From UBA2197 sp034370465 (GTDB lineage: Bacteria; Desulfobacterota; Desulfuromonadia; Desulfuromonadales; UBA2197), in contig JAXMLA010000278.1 of assembly GCA_034370465.1 (NCBI GenBank), forward strand, positions 1 to 37,198: 37,198 nt of DNA, written 5' to 3'. Each line of letters begins with the position of its first letter. The stretch's first letter is position 1. Position numbers and translations under genes: made by a program. The notes beneath the pieces are model-generated. The model did not search any database and had not been told where the DNA came from. It saw nothing but the letters and a program-made list of their open reading frames with translations. Below are positions 10,301 to 17,216 of this stretch, one piece after another.

Positions 10301-12529
10301 GATGGTAGCAACGACACCGACATGGCAGGTGGCGCACTCGACAGAGGTGGTGTTGGCCCAGACCGGTTGACGATCGTTGCCGGTGGTGACACCGCTGGTC
10401 GAACCGTGACAGGGATTACAGATAGCGTTTTGATAGTTGGCGATCAGACTGGGAGTACTGTCAGCATGACCGGTGCCGGTGCCGGGGCCATTATTGGTAT
10501 GGCAGACCGTACAAGCCAACTGCACGCCGTTAGCGGCGCTATAGACATGTTTGTTGTGGGTACTCGGAAGGGGGGTCCCGGTACCGGTCGCCACGCCGCC
10601 AACACTGTATTGATGACAGGTGCCGCAATCGCCGCTGGCGGCAACATCCCAGTCCGGAGTTGCACTCATATGACAGCTGACGGTACAGGTCCCGGTGGCC
10701 GGCACATAAGTCGGGATGGAAACCTCCACCGTTCCATTGACATGCTTGAGCCCGGCGGCACCAGCGACCAGTGCTGTGGCGCTAGTGGCTGTCCCGGCGT
10801 GACAAATCTGACAGGAATAACCGAGATTTAAGTGGGCAATATGGGAGGTTGAGTTGTCTTTTTGCGCAACCGCCATGGAGGCGACGCTGTTGCCATGACA
10901 AGCGTCACAGGTACTGATGGTATTTTTAGCGTTCGCCCAGGTCGGCGCGGTCGTTTTATAGGTTCGCGTTCCGTCACCGGTGCGCTTGCCGCCATTGGAG
11001 TGACAAGCGACGTTGCTACAGGTCCCGGCACCTGTTGTGCTGTAAGTCGGGGTCGTCGACAGCCCGTCCGGTTTGACCAGGTTCGTGTCGTACGGCTGAC
11101 CAGCGACGAGAACATCCTGGAAGGTGCCTTTATCGTGGGTGCCGAGGCTGTCACTGTCATAAGCATTATGACAGACGCCGCAGGAGAAGTTGTATCCGCC
11201 ACTGGCTGCACCGGAATGGGAGGGATGTGGGGTCAGAGATTCATCCTTGAAGGCGGGAGAGAGTGAATAGTTATAACCGTTAACACTGTCGACAGCATAA
11301 CCGCTGACAGCAACATTGGTCGCCGGCGGGAAGCCGTGACAACCGTCGCAACCTGTCGCTTCAAAACTGCGGGTATTGCTGGCAGTATTATGAGCATGAC
11401 AGGTGCGGCAATCATCGGTCAGCTCACTATGAACACGGGAACTGCCCGGCATGGTATTGGTATCGCCATGACACTTTTCGCAATAACCACCGGCACTGCC
11501 GACAACACCGTTCGCCCAGGTCGTGTTCGAAGCACCCAGGGAGGTGAAGACCATATCGGTCTTGGCGCCGAAAGTTGCTGTCGTTACATTATTGCGCAGA
11601 ACATAATAGTTCGGGGTACCGGTGGCTTTATAGACATGCGCGCTGTGACAACCCAAACAACCGACCGGCTCAAGAGCATTACCATGGGTTTTATAGGGGT
11701 GACAGGCCGTACAGACCGCCGAGCGACGATTGGCGGTATCCTGCAGGGTCGAACCCGTCACCAGCGCGCCATCGGTACGGAGCAGCTTGCCATCACCGGC
11801 AGCCAGTACTTGCCCCTTACCATCCATCGTAGTCGAATCCGAGTCGGCATAATGGACCGAGTGACAAGTTGAACACGACACCGAACCAGCAGCATACTGA
11901 ATCGTGCCGGCACCGATATTGACGACCGAAGCGTTGAACTTCAGGGGATCGGCCGACGGTACGGCCAAGGGGCCAACCGGATGAGTCAAAGAGGCATAGT
12001 CATTATTGACAAAATAGGTGGCATGGCATTGCTTGCAGACCGTGTCGTCAATATCCGTCGTCGCGGCGGTGGTGGTGCGCAACTGCTTGATTGTCGTATC
12101 TTTATTTCCATGCGGGTCATGACAGATAGAACAGGTCATCAAACCGGTGGAGAGCGCATTACGACTGGTGTAGAACGCTGCCGAAGGATTCTGGGAACCA
12201 GCCTCCGGCATCGCTGTCTTTGAGCCACCCCAGAAATGCGAGCTCTGCGAACCGGCACCGGTCCCGGCCGACGGATTATGGTTAAAAGCGTTACTGGCCG
12301 CTGACACAGAGAACGTACCGGCCGTCTGGGCCAGAGCTGGTCCGCCCGAAACGTGACAAGCCAGACAGAGGCTGTTAACAGCCCGGGGATTGCCTCCCAC
12401 CATTCGGTGACACGCATTACAGGATTCAGTGTGAGCTTTGACTGCCGCCTCCACCGTTCCATAACCGGAAAAGAGCAACAGAGCAACGACACTCAAGACT
12501 CCCAAGCATGATTTCAACGTCCTCGCCAT
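4361..12529 (-). CDS. Giant secreted multihaem c-type cytochrome, about 70 haem sites
   Basis: A 2,722-residue protein. The ATG at 12529 is preferred to the one at 12550 because an AGGTG lies 7 bases upstream of it and it gives a compact signal peptide (MARTLKSC..., hydrophobic 9-20, cleavage near GTVEA at 24-28). The first haem site is CNACH (37-41) and the last, CSNCH, is five residues from the C-terminus. Hand count: 57 CxxCH, 7 CxxxxCH (such as CSNVYCH) and 6 CxxxCH (such as CATACH), plus one C-x9-CH. The 14 spaced variants are each followed by a CxxCH, and several are preceded by an HxNG segment; this is the Geobacter-type GSu_C4xC__C2xCH module. About 39 residues per haem, with no transmembrane segment beyond the signal peptide and no obvious non-haem domain. 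Known for the class: periplasmic or extracellular electron carriers. Inferred: a long haem wire or electron store. Its own promoter seems to lie at 12664-12692. Confidence 0.93.
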   Translation of the reverse strand: MARTLKSCLGVLSVVALLLFSGYGTVEAAVKAHTESCNACHRMVGGNPRAVNSLCLACHVSGGPALAQTAGTFSVSAASNAFNHNPSAGTGAGSQSSHFWGGSKTAMPEAGSQNPSAAFYTSRNALSTGLMTCSICHDPHGNKDTTIKQLRTTTAATTDIDDTVCKQCHATYFVNNDYASLTHPVGPLAVPSADPLKFNASVVNIGAGTIQYAAGSVSCSTCHSVHYADSDSTTMDGKGQVLAAGDGKLLRTDGALVTGSTLQDTANRRSAVCTACHPYKTHGNALEPVGCLGCHSAHVYKATGTPNYYVLRNNVTTATFGAKTDMVFTSLGASNTTWANGVVGSAGGYCEKCHGDTNTMPGSSRVHSELTDDCRTCHAHNTASNTRSFEATGCDGCHGFPPATNVAVSGYAVDSVNGYNYSLSPAFKDESLTPHPSHSGAASGGYNFSCGVCHNAYDSDSLGTHDKGTFQDVLVAGQPYDTNLVKPDGLSTTPTYSTTGAGTCSNVACHSNGGKRTGDGTRTYKTTAPTWANAKNTISTCDACHGNSVASMAVAQKDNSTSHIAHLNLGYSCQICHAGTATSATALVAGAAGLKHVNGTVEVSIPTYVPATGTCTVSCHMSATPDWDVAASGDCGTCHQYSVGGVATGTGTPLPSTHNKHVYSAANGVQLACTVCHTNNGPGTGTGHADSTPSLIANYQNAICNPCHGSTSGVTTGNDRQPVWANTTSVECATCHVGVVATINTRTAPVKNNFTTTGHGSIAAFNTANPTAPCNACHVMTTAHFNGVTDNNMLTGGAINNDGYCKTCHPSYNSHYNNSATPGGTSTSGDNCALCHEVHGEGMGTNTASMLIVGSGFTSKTSAASYFNGSNTGVCQVCHDAADGTGGGISHYNRTVAPDGHNATQVCTDCHRHDKTPSFSASAGTACNDCHSNPPVTGAHVNHSTVAGHTTAEDRSDCAACHIGADLYTYDAGADRTSGTPGRTNHGLGIANRQAVLATAVGYNSTNKSCATACHASTAVDGFWNDPALSCTACHGNPPTSGGAGGTAHSKHIAAGQTCLTCHGTNPTDTTHISVATGTDLQKLQDRAEALSDETTITVPTWNATNNTCANTACHNPSNDGKFADWDTSTSSCILCHRNDVASGQAMQTGSHTSHINNAAVIGDNFTCSSCHPATVSTAHLNGTLQINAALNYDGELLLPDTAQGTCNTTICHVDPNGKLGVAFSNAPSNWGVAEADPCRVCHESPSARGDHQGHFHASRVANGMACVSCHADTVLSNSQIKPGGKHLNGSKIDVVYSGNYNGSALTGSTYNSVPADSSCAATCHVTGNPKSWTPATSCESCHGDLSALGTVHARHIDITSGIANDRSECAICHTDVVSYTLVPDAQHQNGTTDLAVGISNTTCTSACHVSTAGVDGFWTDANGLNCDSCHDYPMADATHAKHITAGMLCSDCHGTVDAAGTHPLTHNHGKDIDAPGLTQADILQSKGRDYLNPTGLDVYVNDAIFNAAGGTTWLNSNVLDDVGNSCSNVYCHDPSNNNTRADWDDDSSSCTLCHGDNQVGTKMTSGSHGQHIDAASKFGVTITCSSCHPNNVTDTHFIGTGANTLAKLNKSVQFAGIITTQYQGEVNLPSTGVGTCSANQCHNNGKGANAITGFNWGTPVASDCQFCHDDPPASGRHGAHLGTSVTYGPYGGVASTNCADCHTANNNLTMTGQTTHMNGAINFTGGTTTVPGGIVANATVTSCNNCHGAMAATANANAALAKAQWNTAARLTCESCHGDFALANSKADNSGVIAPGRAGANYLTKGHGMATTPATAQGGSKAVAKACSACHDNTVAHISGVLDGVNRLQSLSGKTFGVLAESNDWCSSCHTGSMMFGHFANTQTLGNNSDDGLYCADCHDPHGQSGQDAMVASTVKNNTVVDFTDRTLRTSYSNATFTGVCQVCHDSAEVPYFNTSTNATTHNAGSNCTACHKHTDNPAFQASGCSGCHGGGTVGANNSNYWPDSSNARTENTGGRHIKHMERLAKSRYNETVAQLLANTGNGSSDSKQLVLCAYCHTSPGTAAGHGSRGTTLVNTMYNLWGAAPTLDNAGWAAGTNSGNCSNVNCHNNMTTPNGFGWYGPNASSCTMCHLAGAVDNLIANNIHPNSGLHKVVNTSTVQAHNHTLVGPPGSTGCTSCHDSVQPSTHIDGVAVADSGSNNDRFLLASSFTYIDAVTNQASCSSTSGLIATCHTDGGNWARLWSKDADSTSTTFGTTRCNVCHGQAPGGSSLGWRSGMTVNHDLPNINDVSKHNNCEYCHVAPSGPYATYVYGTHHENGFVETNNGAGVGYDAVDGSCLNFCHPSGAKKTMGASTLWANNALAGASPTCGECHDASGGALLEPYATTIGHGGGAHAKHLETSASNYADTGNNSAAATYSYGCANCHPNSITFHFNGRIDMTLNSTHGGPLKSLNNVASDPLTVGVWDVNGGSGATAGGFTASGTKLTRALTCTAAYCHSDGKANFNPTPNWYGGAYAGPDPCAYCHLNSPDGTSHEPHNVGIHYNNVYTGTTGVVKDTALRQNAHGNAATSTTISCNICHYDTVTVNVNANNTICKTCHTAGSSPATGDAAASIASKAVHVNGLVDVKFQNVSVLSRAQLRDPLANAPEVNDNWKRINGYKVDANSHDETWDTQVSNLTRPLDTATMYDPGTKNCTVACHNNKDIGWGATTISCSNCHTELPK
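6560..7951 (-). repeat. 14-haem block, copy 2, within the giant cytochrome
   Basis: Residues 1527-1990. The haem order CSNVYCH, CTLCH, CSSCH, CSANQCH, CQFCH, CADCH, CNNCH, CESCH, CSACH, CSSCH, CADCH, CQVCH, CTACH, CSGCH is collinear with the block at 9737-11020. The fourth site is CxxxCH in copy 1 and CxxxxCH here. Confidence 0.7.
7196..9658 (-). repeat. Tandem 12-haem duplication in the middle of the giant cytochrome
   Basis: Two consecutive 12-haem stretches, 8501-9658 and 7196-8422, are collinear. Both open with an EDRSDCAACH / NDRSECAICH segment, continue with a CxxxCH followed by VDGFW, then a second haem, KHI.AG, a CHNPSND / CHDPSNN module, GSH..HI and CSSCHP, and end in CESCHGD. The second copy shares its right-hand haems with the 14-haem block at 6560-7951, so the duplications are nested. 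Confidence 0.7.
9737..11020 (-). repeat. 14-haem block, copy 1, within the giant cytochrome
   Basis: Residues 504-931. The haem order CSNVACH, CDACH, CQICH, CTVSCH, CGTCH, CTVCH, CNPCH, CATCH, CNACH, CKTCH, CALCH, CQVCH, CTDCH, CNDCH matches site for site the block at 6560-7951. Shared landmarks are a GHG after the CATCH/CESCH site, an AH[FI]xGV[LT]D segment, and GVCQVCHD. Confidence 0.7.
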
Positions 12530-12663
12530 AACAGCACCTCGTCTCTTCATTTAAGCAACTTTTATAAGAAATATTTAACTTTGCGATATAGCCAGCAAAC
12601 AAACAGACCAAAGAAGTGCCTTATCTAACTATGACAAAATCAGCACTGCCAGCTTGCGTGCAA

Positions 12664-12692
12664 TTTATAGACCAGACTGGGGGCAGTTACAA
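12664..12692 (-). promoter_or_regulatory. Predicted sigma70-type promoter of the giant cytochrome
   Basis: On the minus strand, TTGTAA (12692-12687) is followed after exactly 17 bases by TATAAA (12669-12664), a 4/6 and 5/6 match to consensus. An inverted repeat CAACCC/GGGTTG (12690-12711) overlaps the -35 box, which suits a repressor or activator site. Confidence 0.45.
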
Positions 12693-12776
12693 CCCGCTGG
12701 AATATGGGTTGAATCCGCGGCAGGGAAAAAACTCAAAAGGATCCGACTCCGCAAAATGACCGAACAAATGAGAAAT

Positions 12777-12792
12777 TTCGCTTAATAGCGAA
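12777..12792 (-). terminator. Weak hairpin downstream of sbcC
   Basis: TTCGC-TTAATA-GCGAA forms a 5-bp stem about 70 bases past the sbcC stop. On the minus strand it is followed by ATTTCTCATTTGTT, moderately T-rich. A weak terminator at best. Confidence 0.3.
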
Positions 12793-12801
12793 GCTCAGGT
12801 C

Positions 12802-12820
12802 ATTAATAACGTTTATTAAT
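12802..12820. promoter_or_regulatory. Perfect AT-rich inverted repeat upstream of the cytochrome promoter
   Basis: ATTAATAA-CGT-TTATTAAT is a perfect 8-bp-arm palindrome centred about 120 bases upstream of the predicted -35 box. It resembles a dimeric regulator site in form; the regulator is unknown. Confidence 0.3.
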
Positions 12821-12861
12821 ACATGCCCACTCCGCTCCGACGACATTTCCATTAGACCTTT

Positions 12862-15800
12862 TCACGCACTTAGAAGTGAAGGCCGGATTGCAATTCCGTC
12901 ACTCTGGACGATGCTGCTCCCTTCTTTTTGGGCAACGATCTCGATGCGGCAGGGGATGCGCTCTTTGAGTTCAGCCACGTGGGAAATAATACCGATCACC
13001 CGTCCGGCCTGGTGCAGTTCGATCAGGGTATTCAGGGCGAAATCGAGGGTCTCGCCGTCGAGCGTGCCGAAGCCTTCGTCGATAAAGATGCAGTCGAGAT
13101 AGCGACCGCCACTCTGGGCCAGAACGACATCGGAAAGGCCCAAAGCGAGGGCGAGGGAGGCGAGGAAGGATTCTCCGCCGGAGAGGGTAAAGGCGGGGCG
13201 GCGCTCGCCGCAGTAATCGTCGATAACATCGAGATCGAGACCGCCGGTACTCTTGCCGTCGCGGGGGATCTCGGCACGGAGGAGATGATAGCGGCCGCGA
13301 CTCATCTTGCTCAAACGGCGCGAAGCGGCGATGGCGACTTCTTCAAAGAGGGCGGCCAGAACATAACGCTGCAGGGTCATGCGCTGCGGATTCTGCCCTC
13401 CGGCCAGATCGGCGAGTCGCCCGACAACAGCGTAATCCTCCTCCAAACGAAGGATCTCTTCCCCCTTGACCCCGATCTTTTCGCGGGCAACTGCAAGCGC
13501 CGCTGCTTCGCCGCCCAAGGTGCCGATCTCCTGCTGCAGGGCTCCGACCTCAGCGTCGATCGCTTCCTTGCCTTGCTGCAACGCCGCCAGATCCGGACGG
13601 ACACGACCGGCACAGAGAGCTAGCGAACGCTCCAGGCGCATCGTGGCCGCCGCCAGTTCCTGACGATAGCGCTCAAGCTCTTCCTGACGTCGGGACAGGA
13701 CATTGGGTTCAAGGCGCGCGGCGCGACAGTCGGCCAGATCGGCGAACCCTGCGGCGGCGAGGCGGTCCGTGAATTCCTCCTGCAGAATCACAAGTGCTGC
13801 CTCGCGACTTTGCAACTGCTCTTCGGAAAGCTCCCGTTCGCCACGGTTCTTTTCCTGGGTGGCAAAGAGTTCTGCCAACTGTGCCTCGGCCTGCTGTCCC
13901 TCACGGCTGACCCGGGCAATAAACTCTTCACTGGCAGCAATCCGAGCCGCAACTTCCGCTGCCTGCATCCCGGCCGTGGCGGTTTCACTATTCGCAACCA
14001 GCCCACGCAGTCGTTCGACAGTCGCCGTCCCTGCCTGTAAAGCCTGGGCCAGCGCTGGTTCTTGTTGCAGATATTCCAGACGACGGGTGCTGCGGGCCAA
14101 ACGCTCCTGACGGAACTGCTCCAGTTCTTTGCCGGCCCTGGCACAGAGCGCCCGCTCTTGCTCAAGACCAAGCAGCTTCTGCTGCAGCACCTCTAATGAA
14201 TCATGCTCGACTTCCTGCAGGGCGTCGGAAAGGCGCTCTCGACTCGCTGCGACCCCCTGCTGCCGACCGGAAAGCTCCGCTTGCTGCGCTGTCGCCTCCG
14301 CCACTTTCGCGACCGCTGCCGTGCTGCGCTGCGCTGCACATTCCAGATCTTTTTCCGTCGGAATCACCCCCGTCGTCCGAGCCGGATGCGGATGACTGCT
14401 GGCGCCACAGACCAGACAGGGTTCGCCGTCGATCAACTGGGCAGCAAGGTGCGCTGCCTGGCCGGCGATAAACTTCTGCTGCAACGACTCCAGTTCCAGT
14501 CGGGCCACGGTTGCAGCGTCTTCCGCGACCTTAACCGCCGAAGTCGCAGTCGCAAGCTCGCTGGTAAGCTGCTGCAAACGCAGACTCTCGGCATCAAACT
14601 CCCTCCGCACCTTGAGCAACTGCGTCACCCGCCCGATCTCGCCATCAATTTCACCGAGACGGCCGCTGCTCACGGTCAACTCTTCGATCCGCGCGGTCAG
14701 AGCTTCGATCCCTTCCTCTTCTCGACGGCGGGCTTCCTGCACCTCCTCATTCTGACGTTGTAGCGCGGCCGCTGCGACCAGTCCCTTCTCCAGCTCCAGC
14801 CGATAGCCCTCCAGTTCTTGCAGCCGGACCAAGGTGTGCTGCAACTGCGTCGCTTCCGCCACCTTGGCCGTCACCTGCCCCTGCTCTTCCCGACAAGCGT
14901 TTACCCGCTGCCGAGCGACAGCAACTTCGTCAACCAGGAGGAGTTGAGCTGAACTCAACGCGGCGATCCGCCGCCGTAACTCTGCCACCTCCCCTTCCCC
15001 GCGCTGCACCGCACTTTCGAGATCGACCAGGAGGAGAGAGCGGTTCGCCGCGGCAATTTCCACGGCATTGCGCGCCATGACTTCTTTTTGCTCATCGAGA
15101 CGGACAAAGACGAGCTGCGCCTGATCGTGCTCCCGGAAATTTTCCGCATCGGCTTGCGCCGCTCGCAACTGCTCGTGACAAAGCTGCTGCCGCAGGATCA
15201 AGGTTTCAAGGGCCAGAGCACGCTCGTCCCGGCGCATCGCGACTGCTGCCATCCGTGCGTCAAGCTCTTCAGCGTTGGTTACCTGACAGGCGCCAAGGAT
15301 CCCCTCGACTTCCGCCTTGAGCCTATTTAAATCCGCCCCGAGCAGCGAACGCCGCTTCTTCAGCGCTTCTTCGACGAATTTGTAGCGACCGGTATTGAAA
15401 AGCTTTTCGAGGATGCGCTCTTTTTCATCGGACTTGGCCAAAAGGAGACGACGGAACTCCCCCTGCGGCAGGACGACGACCTGACGGAACTGGTCGCTGG
15501 AAAAACCGAGGAGGGATTCGATGCGCTCGCGCACTTCGTTAATCTTACTCAGCCGTTCGCCGATAATCTCCCCGTCGGCTGCGACCTCGCAGAATTCCAC
15601 CTGATGATTCAGCTCCCGCACCTTCTCTTTATGGAAAATCGTCTGCGCCGGACGGCGTTTGAGGGAATAAGTGCGGGGGCCGACACTAAAGAGGAAGTCG
15701 ACCTGACAGATCACCTCTTTGGCGGCGCGCTGCGAACGGAGATAATGTTCGCTGCGCCCGGCGCCGCTCGCCTCGCCGTAAAGGGCGTAGCAGATACCGT

Positions 15801-15936
15801 CAAGGAGAGTGGTCTTGCCGGCGCCGGTCGGTCCATGGATGAGGAGGAAGGCATTGTCGCCGTAAAGGGTGAAGTCGACGACCTCCTCGCCGACAAAGGG
15901 GCCGAAGGCGCGCAGGGTCAGTTTGAGCGGTCGCAT
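12862..15936 (-). CDS. sbcC: Exonuclease SbcC, SMC-like ATPase subunit of SbcCD
   Basis: 1,024 residues, about the usual size for SbcC. The N-terminal half-site has Walker A GPTGAGKT (35-42). Long coiled coils run on either side of a zinc-hook CLVC at 507-510, almost exactly mid-protein as expected. The C-terminal half has the ABC signature LSGGES (about 915-920) and Walker B CIFIDEGFGTLD (about 940-952). With SbcD it forms the Rad50/Mre11-type complex that opens hairpins and processes DNA ends in the cytoplasm. Its ATG lies 19 bases inside the end of sbcD, so the two are translationally coupled. Confidence 0.97.
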   Translation of the reverse strand: MRPLKLTLRAFGPFVGEEVVDFTLYGDNAFLLIHGPTGAGKTTLLDGICYALYGEASGAGRSEHYLRSQRAAKEVICQVDFLFSVGPRTYSLKRRPAQTIFHKEKVRELNHQVEFCEVAADGEIIGERLSKINEVRERIESLLGFSSDQFRQVVVLPQGEFRRLLLAKSDEKERILEKLFNTGRYKFVEEALKKRRSLLGADLNRLKAEVEGILGACQVTNAEELDARMAAVAMRRDERALALETLILRQQLCHEQLRAAQADAENFREHDQAQLVFVRLDEQKEVMARNAVEIAAANRSLLLVDLESAVQRGEGEVAELRRRIAALSSAQLLLVDEVAVARQRVNACREEQGQVTAKVAEATQLQHTLVRLQELEGYRLELEKGLVAAAALQRQNEEVQEARRREEEGIEALTARIEELTVSSGRLGEIDGEIGRVTQLLKVRREFDAESLRLQQLTSELATATSAVKVAEDAATVARLELESLQQKFIAGQAAHLAAQLIDGEPCLVCGASSHPHPARTTGVIPTEKDLECAAQRSTAAVAKVAEATAQQAELSGRQQGVAASRERLSDALQEVEHDSLEVLQQKLLGLEQERALCARAGKELEQFRQERLARSTRRLEYLQQEPALAQALQAGTATVERLRGLVANSETATAGMQAAEVAARIAASEEFIARVSREGQQAEAQLAELFATQEKNRGERELSEEQLQSREAALVILQEEFTDRLAAAGFADLADCRAARLEPNVLSRRQEELERYRQELAAATMRLERSLALCAGRVRPDLAALQQGKEAIDAEVGALQQEIGTLGGEAAALAVAREKIGVKGEEILRLEEDYAVVGRLADLAGGQNPQRMTLQRYVLAALFEEVAIAASRRLSKMSRGRYHLLRAEIPRDGKSTGGLDLDVIDDYCGERRPAFTLSGGESFLASLALALGLSDVVLAQSGGRYLDCIFIDEGFGTLDGETLDFALNTLIELHQAGRVIGIISHVAELKERIPCRIEIVAQKEGSSIVQSDGIAIRPSLLSA

Positions 15937-17072
15937 GATTCCTCCCCGTGCTCCTGGCGCAGCAGATCGTTGAGAACCTCGGCCAGCACGCTCTCTTCAA
16001 CGCTGCTGAGGCCGTTGCTGCTGACATGGTGAAAGAAGGCGCTGACGATCTCGCTCTCGCTCTTGTTGCGGACGACGATTGCGTCGCCGCTGGTGGCGTT
16101 GCCGGCATAAGCGGTACGGGTGATATTGAGGAGATTGGGATAGGCGGCGCGCAGCTTGGCAGCGTAATCGAAGAGGGCGCCGCGATCGGTCAATTCAATC
16201 CACAGGTAATCATCCGCACCGGGATCGGTCGCCGCCGCTGTCAGGATCTCTGCCAGTTCGCCGGAGAGGGTGCGCATCTCCCGTAACGGCACAAGGTCGA
16301 CCAGAGTGCGGGTAAAGGAGCCGTCGGCAGCAAGATCGAAGATGGCGACAAACTTCCTCTGCCCGGCTTCGGAGAAGGAGTACTTGAGGGGGGAACCGGA
16401 GTAAAAGACCTTGGCACTTATCTGCTGCGGGCGATGCAGGTGGCCGAGGAGGGTGAGATCGAAAGGGGCAAAGTGGGCAGGATCGACGAGGCTGGAGTTG
16501 CCGATGGTCAGCGGCCGTTCTGATTCGCTCGCCTCGCCGCCGCCGGTGAAGCAGTGGGCAAGACAGAGATTGCGCCCCGGCGCCAGGGGGAGCGCGCTCA
16601 CCACCCGTTGCAGGGCCGTATCGAAATCGTCGATCTCCAGATCGCCGAGGTGCCGCTTCAGCGTCAAAGGGTCGATATAAGGCAGGGGCCAGAAGGTTAC
16701 CGGCCCGGCGGCGTCGTGGAGGATGACCGGCGCGATCCCCTCGCTCATACCAGAAGTAATAAAGAGCCCCTGATCCTTGAGCAGACGGCTGGCAAAGGCG
16801 AGTCGCTCGGCGCTGTCGTGATTGCCGGGAGTGATGATCACCTTGATGCCGTGATCGATAAGGAGACGGGACAGGAAGTCATCCATAACCATCGTCGCCT
16901 GCACCGGCGGGATGGAGCGGTCATAAAGATCACCGCTGATGACGACAACATCGACGGCTTCCCGCACGGCGATGGCGACGATCTGCTCAAGGATGTGCTG
17001 CTGGTCGGCGGTGAGATGGAGATCGAAGATGATCTTGCCGAGATGGAGATCAGCGAGGTGGAGGATACGCAT
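15918..17072 (-). CDS. sbcD: Exonuclease SbcD, Mre11-type nuclease subunit
   Basis: 384 residues. Metallophosphoesterase motifs are in order: DLHLGK (8-13), SGDLYDRS, TPGNHDSAERL, and LLGHLHRP, which supply the two-metal active site of Mre11/SbcD nucleases. It degrades and nicks DNA ends together with SbcC. It is the first gene of a two-gene unit and overlaps sbcC by 19 bases. No strong ribosome-binding site precedes the ATG at 17072, but the MRILHLADLHLG start is the family's normal N-terminus. A REP-like repeat lies just upstream. Confidence 0.96.
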   Translation of the reverse strand: MRILHLADLHLGKIIFDLHLTADQQHILEQIVAIAVREAVDVVVISGDLYDRSIPPVQATMVMDDFLSRLLIDHGIKVIITPGNHDSAERLAFASRLLKDQGLFITSGMSEGIAPVILHDAAGPVTFWPLPYIDPLTLKRHLGDLEIDDFDTALQRVVSALPLAPGRNLCLAHCFTGGGEASESERPLTIGNSSLVDPAHFAPFDLTLLGHLHRPQQISAKVFYSGSPLKYSFSEAGQRKFVAIFDLAADGSFTRTLVDLVPLREMRTLSGELAEILTAAATDPGADDYLWIELTDRGALFDYAAKLRAAYPNLLNITRTAYAGNATSGDAIVVRNKSESEIVSAFFHHVSSNGLSSVEESVLAEVLNDLLRQEHGEESCDRSN

Positions 17073-17094
17073 GGGTGGAGTTCTCTGCTCGGAA

Positions 17095-17215
17095 GTGTTT
17101 CGTCCCCTCTCCCTGAGGGAGAGGGAGAGGGCTAGGGTGAGGGGGAACAGTTCGAATCTTCCCCCCTCATCCGGCCTTCGGCCACCTTCTCCCTCAGGGA
17201 GAAGGGCAGCGGAAA
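17095..17215. repeat. REP/MITE-like inverted repeat element between ylqF and sbcD
   Basis: Two GC-rich, partly palindromic arms (about 17100-17145 and 17160-17210) share CCCTCTCCCTGAGGGAGAGGG-type sequence in opposite orientation, and the second contains CCGGCCTTCGGCC. This is the look of a dispersed intergenic palindromic element. It fills nearly all of the 144-base gap and could act as a terminator for the GTPase gene. A related C/G-rich element sits in the nqr operon. Confidence 0.6.
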
Positions 17216-17216
17216 A

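Larger units (their letters stand above)
12530..12861. other. 332-base intergenic region between sbcC and the giant cytochrome
   Basis: No ORF worth calling. On the minus strand it holds a possible weak sbcC terminator (12777-12792), a perfect 8-bp inverted repeat ATTAATAA/TTATTAAT with a 3-base spacer (12802-12820), a sigma70-like promoter (12664-12692) with an overlapping inverted repeat, and a leader of roughly 128 bases before the cytochrome start. I looked for a GEMM (cyclic dinucleotide) riboswitch and did not find its conserved core. Confidence 0.6.

Noticed and set aside
4325..10831. Long plus-strand frames (up to about 750 codons) opposite the giant cytochrome
   Set aside because: They mirror the haem-rich minus-strand gene, show no family motifs and have repetitive Gly/Val/Thr composition caused by the codons on the other strand.
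4361..12529. CRISPR-like regular spacing of short repeats (GTGACAG-type words)
   Set aside because: The repeated words are the reverse complement of CxxCH codons in a coding frame, not a repeat-spacer array.
12530..12861. Possible GEMM cyclic-dinucleotide riboswitch before the giant cytochrome
   Set aside because: Such switches control cytochromes in Geobacter, but the conserved core sequences were not found in this leader or in the 130-base leader of the other cytochrome.
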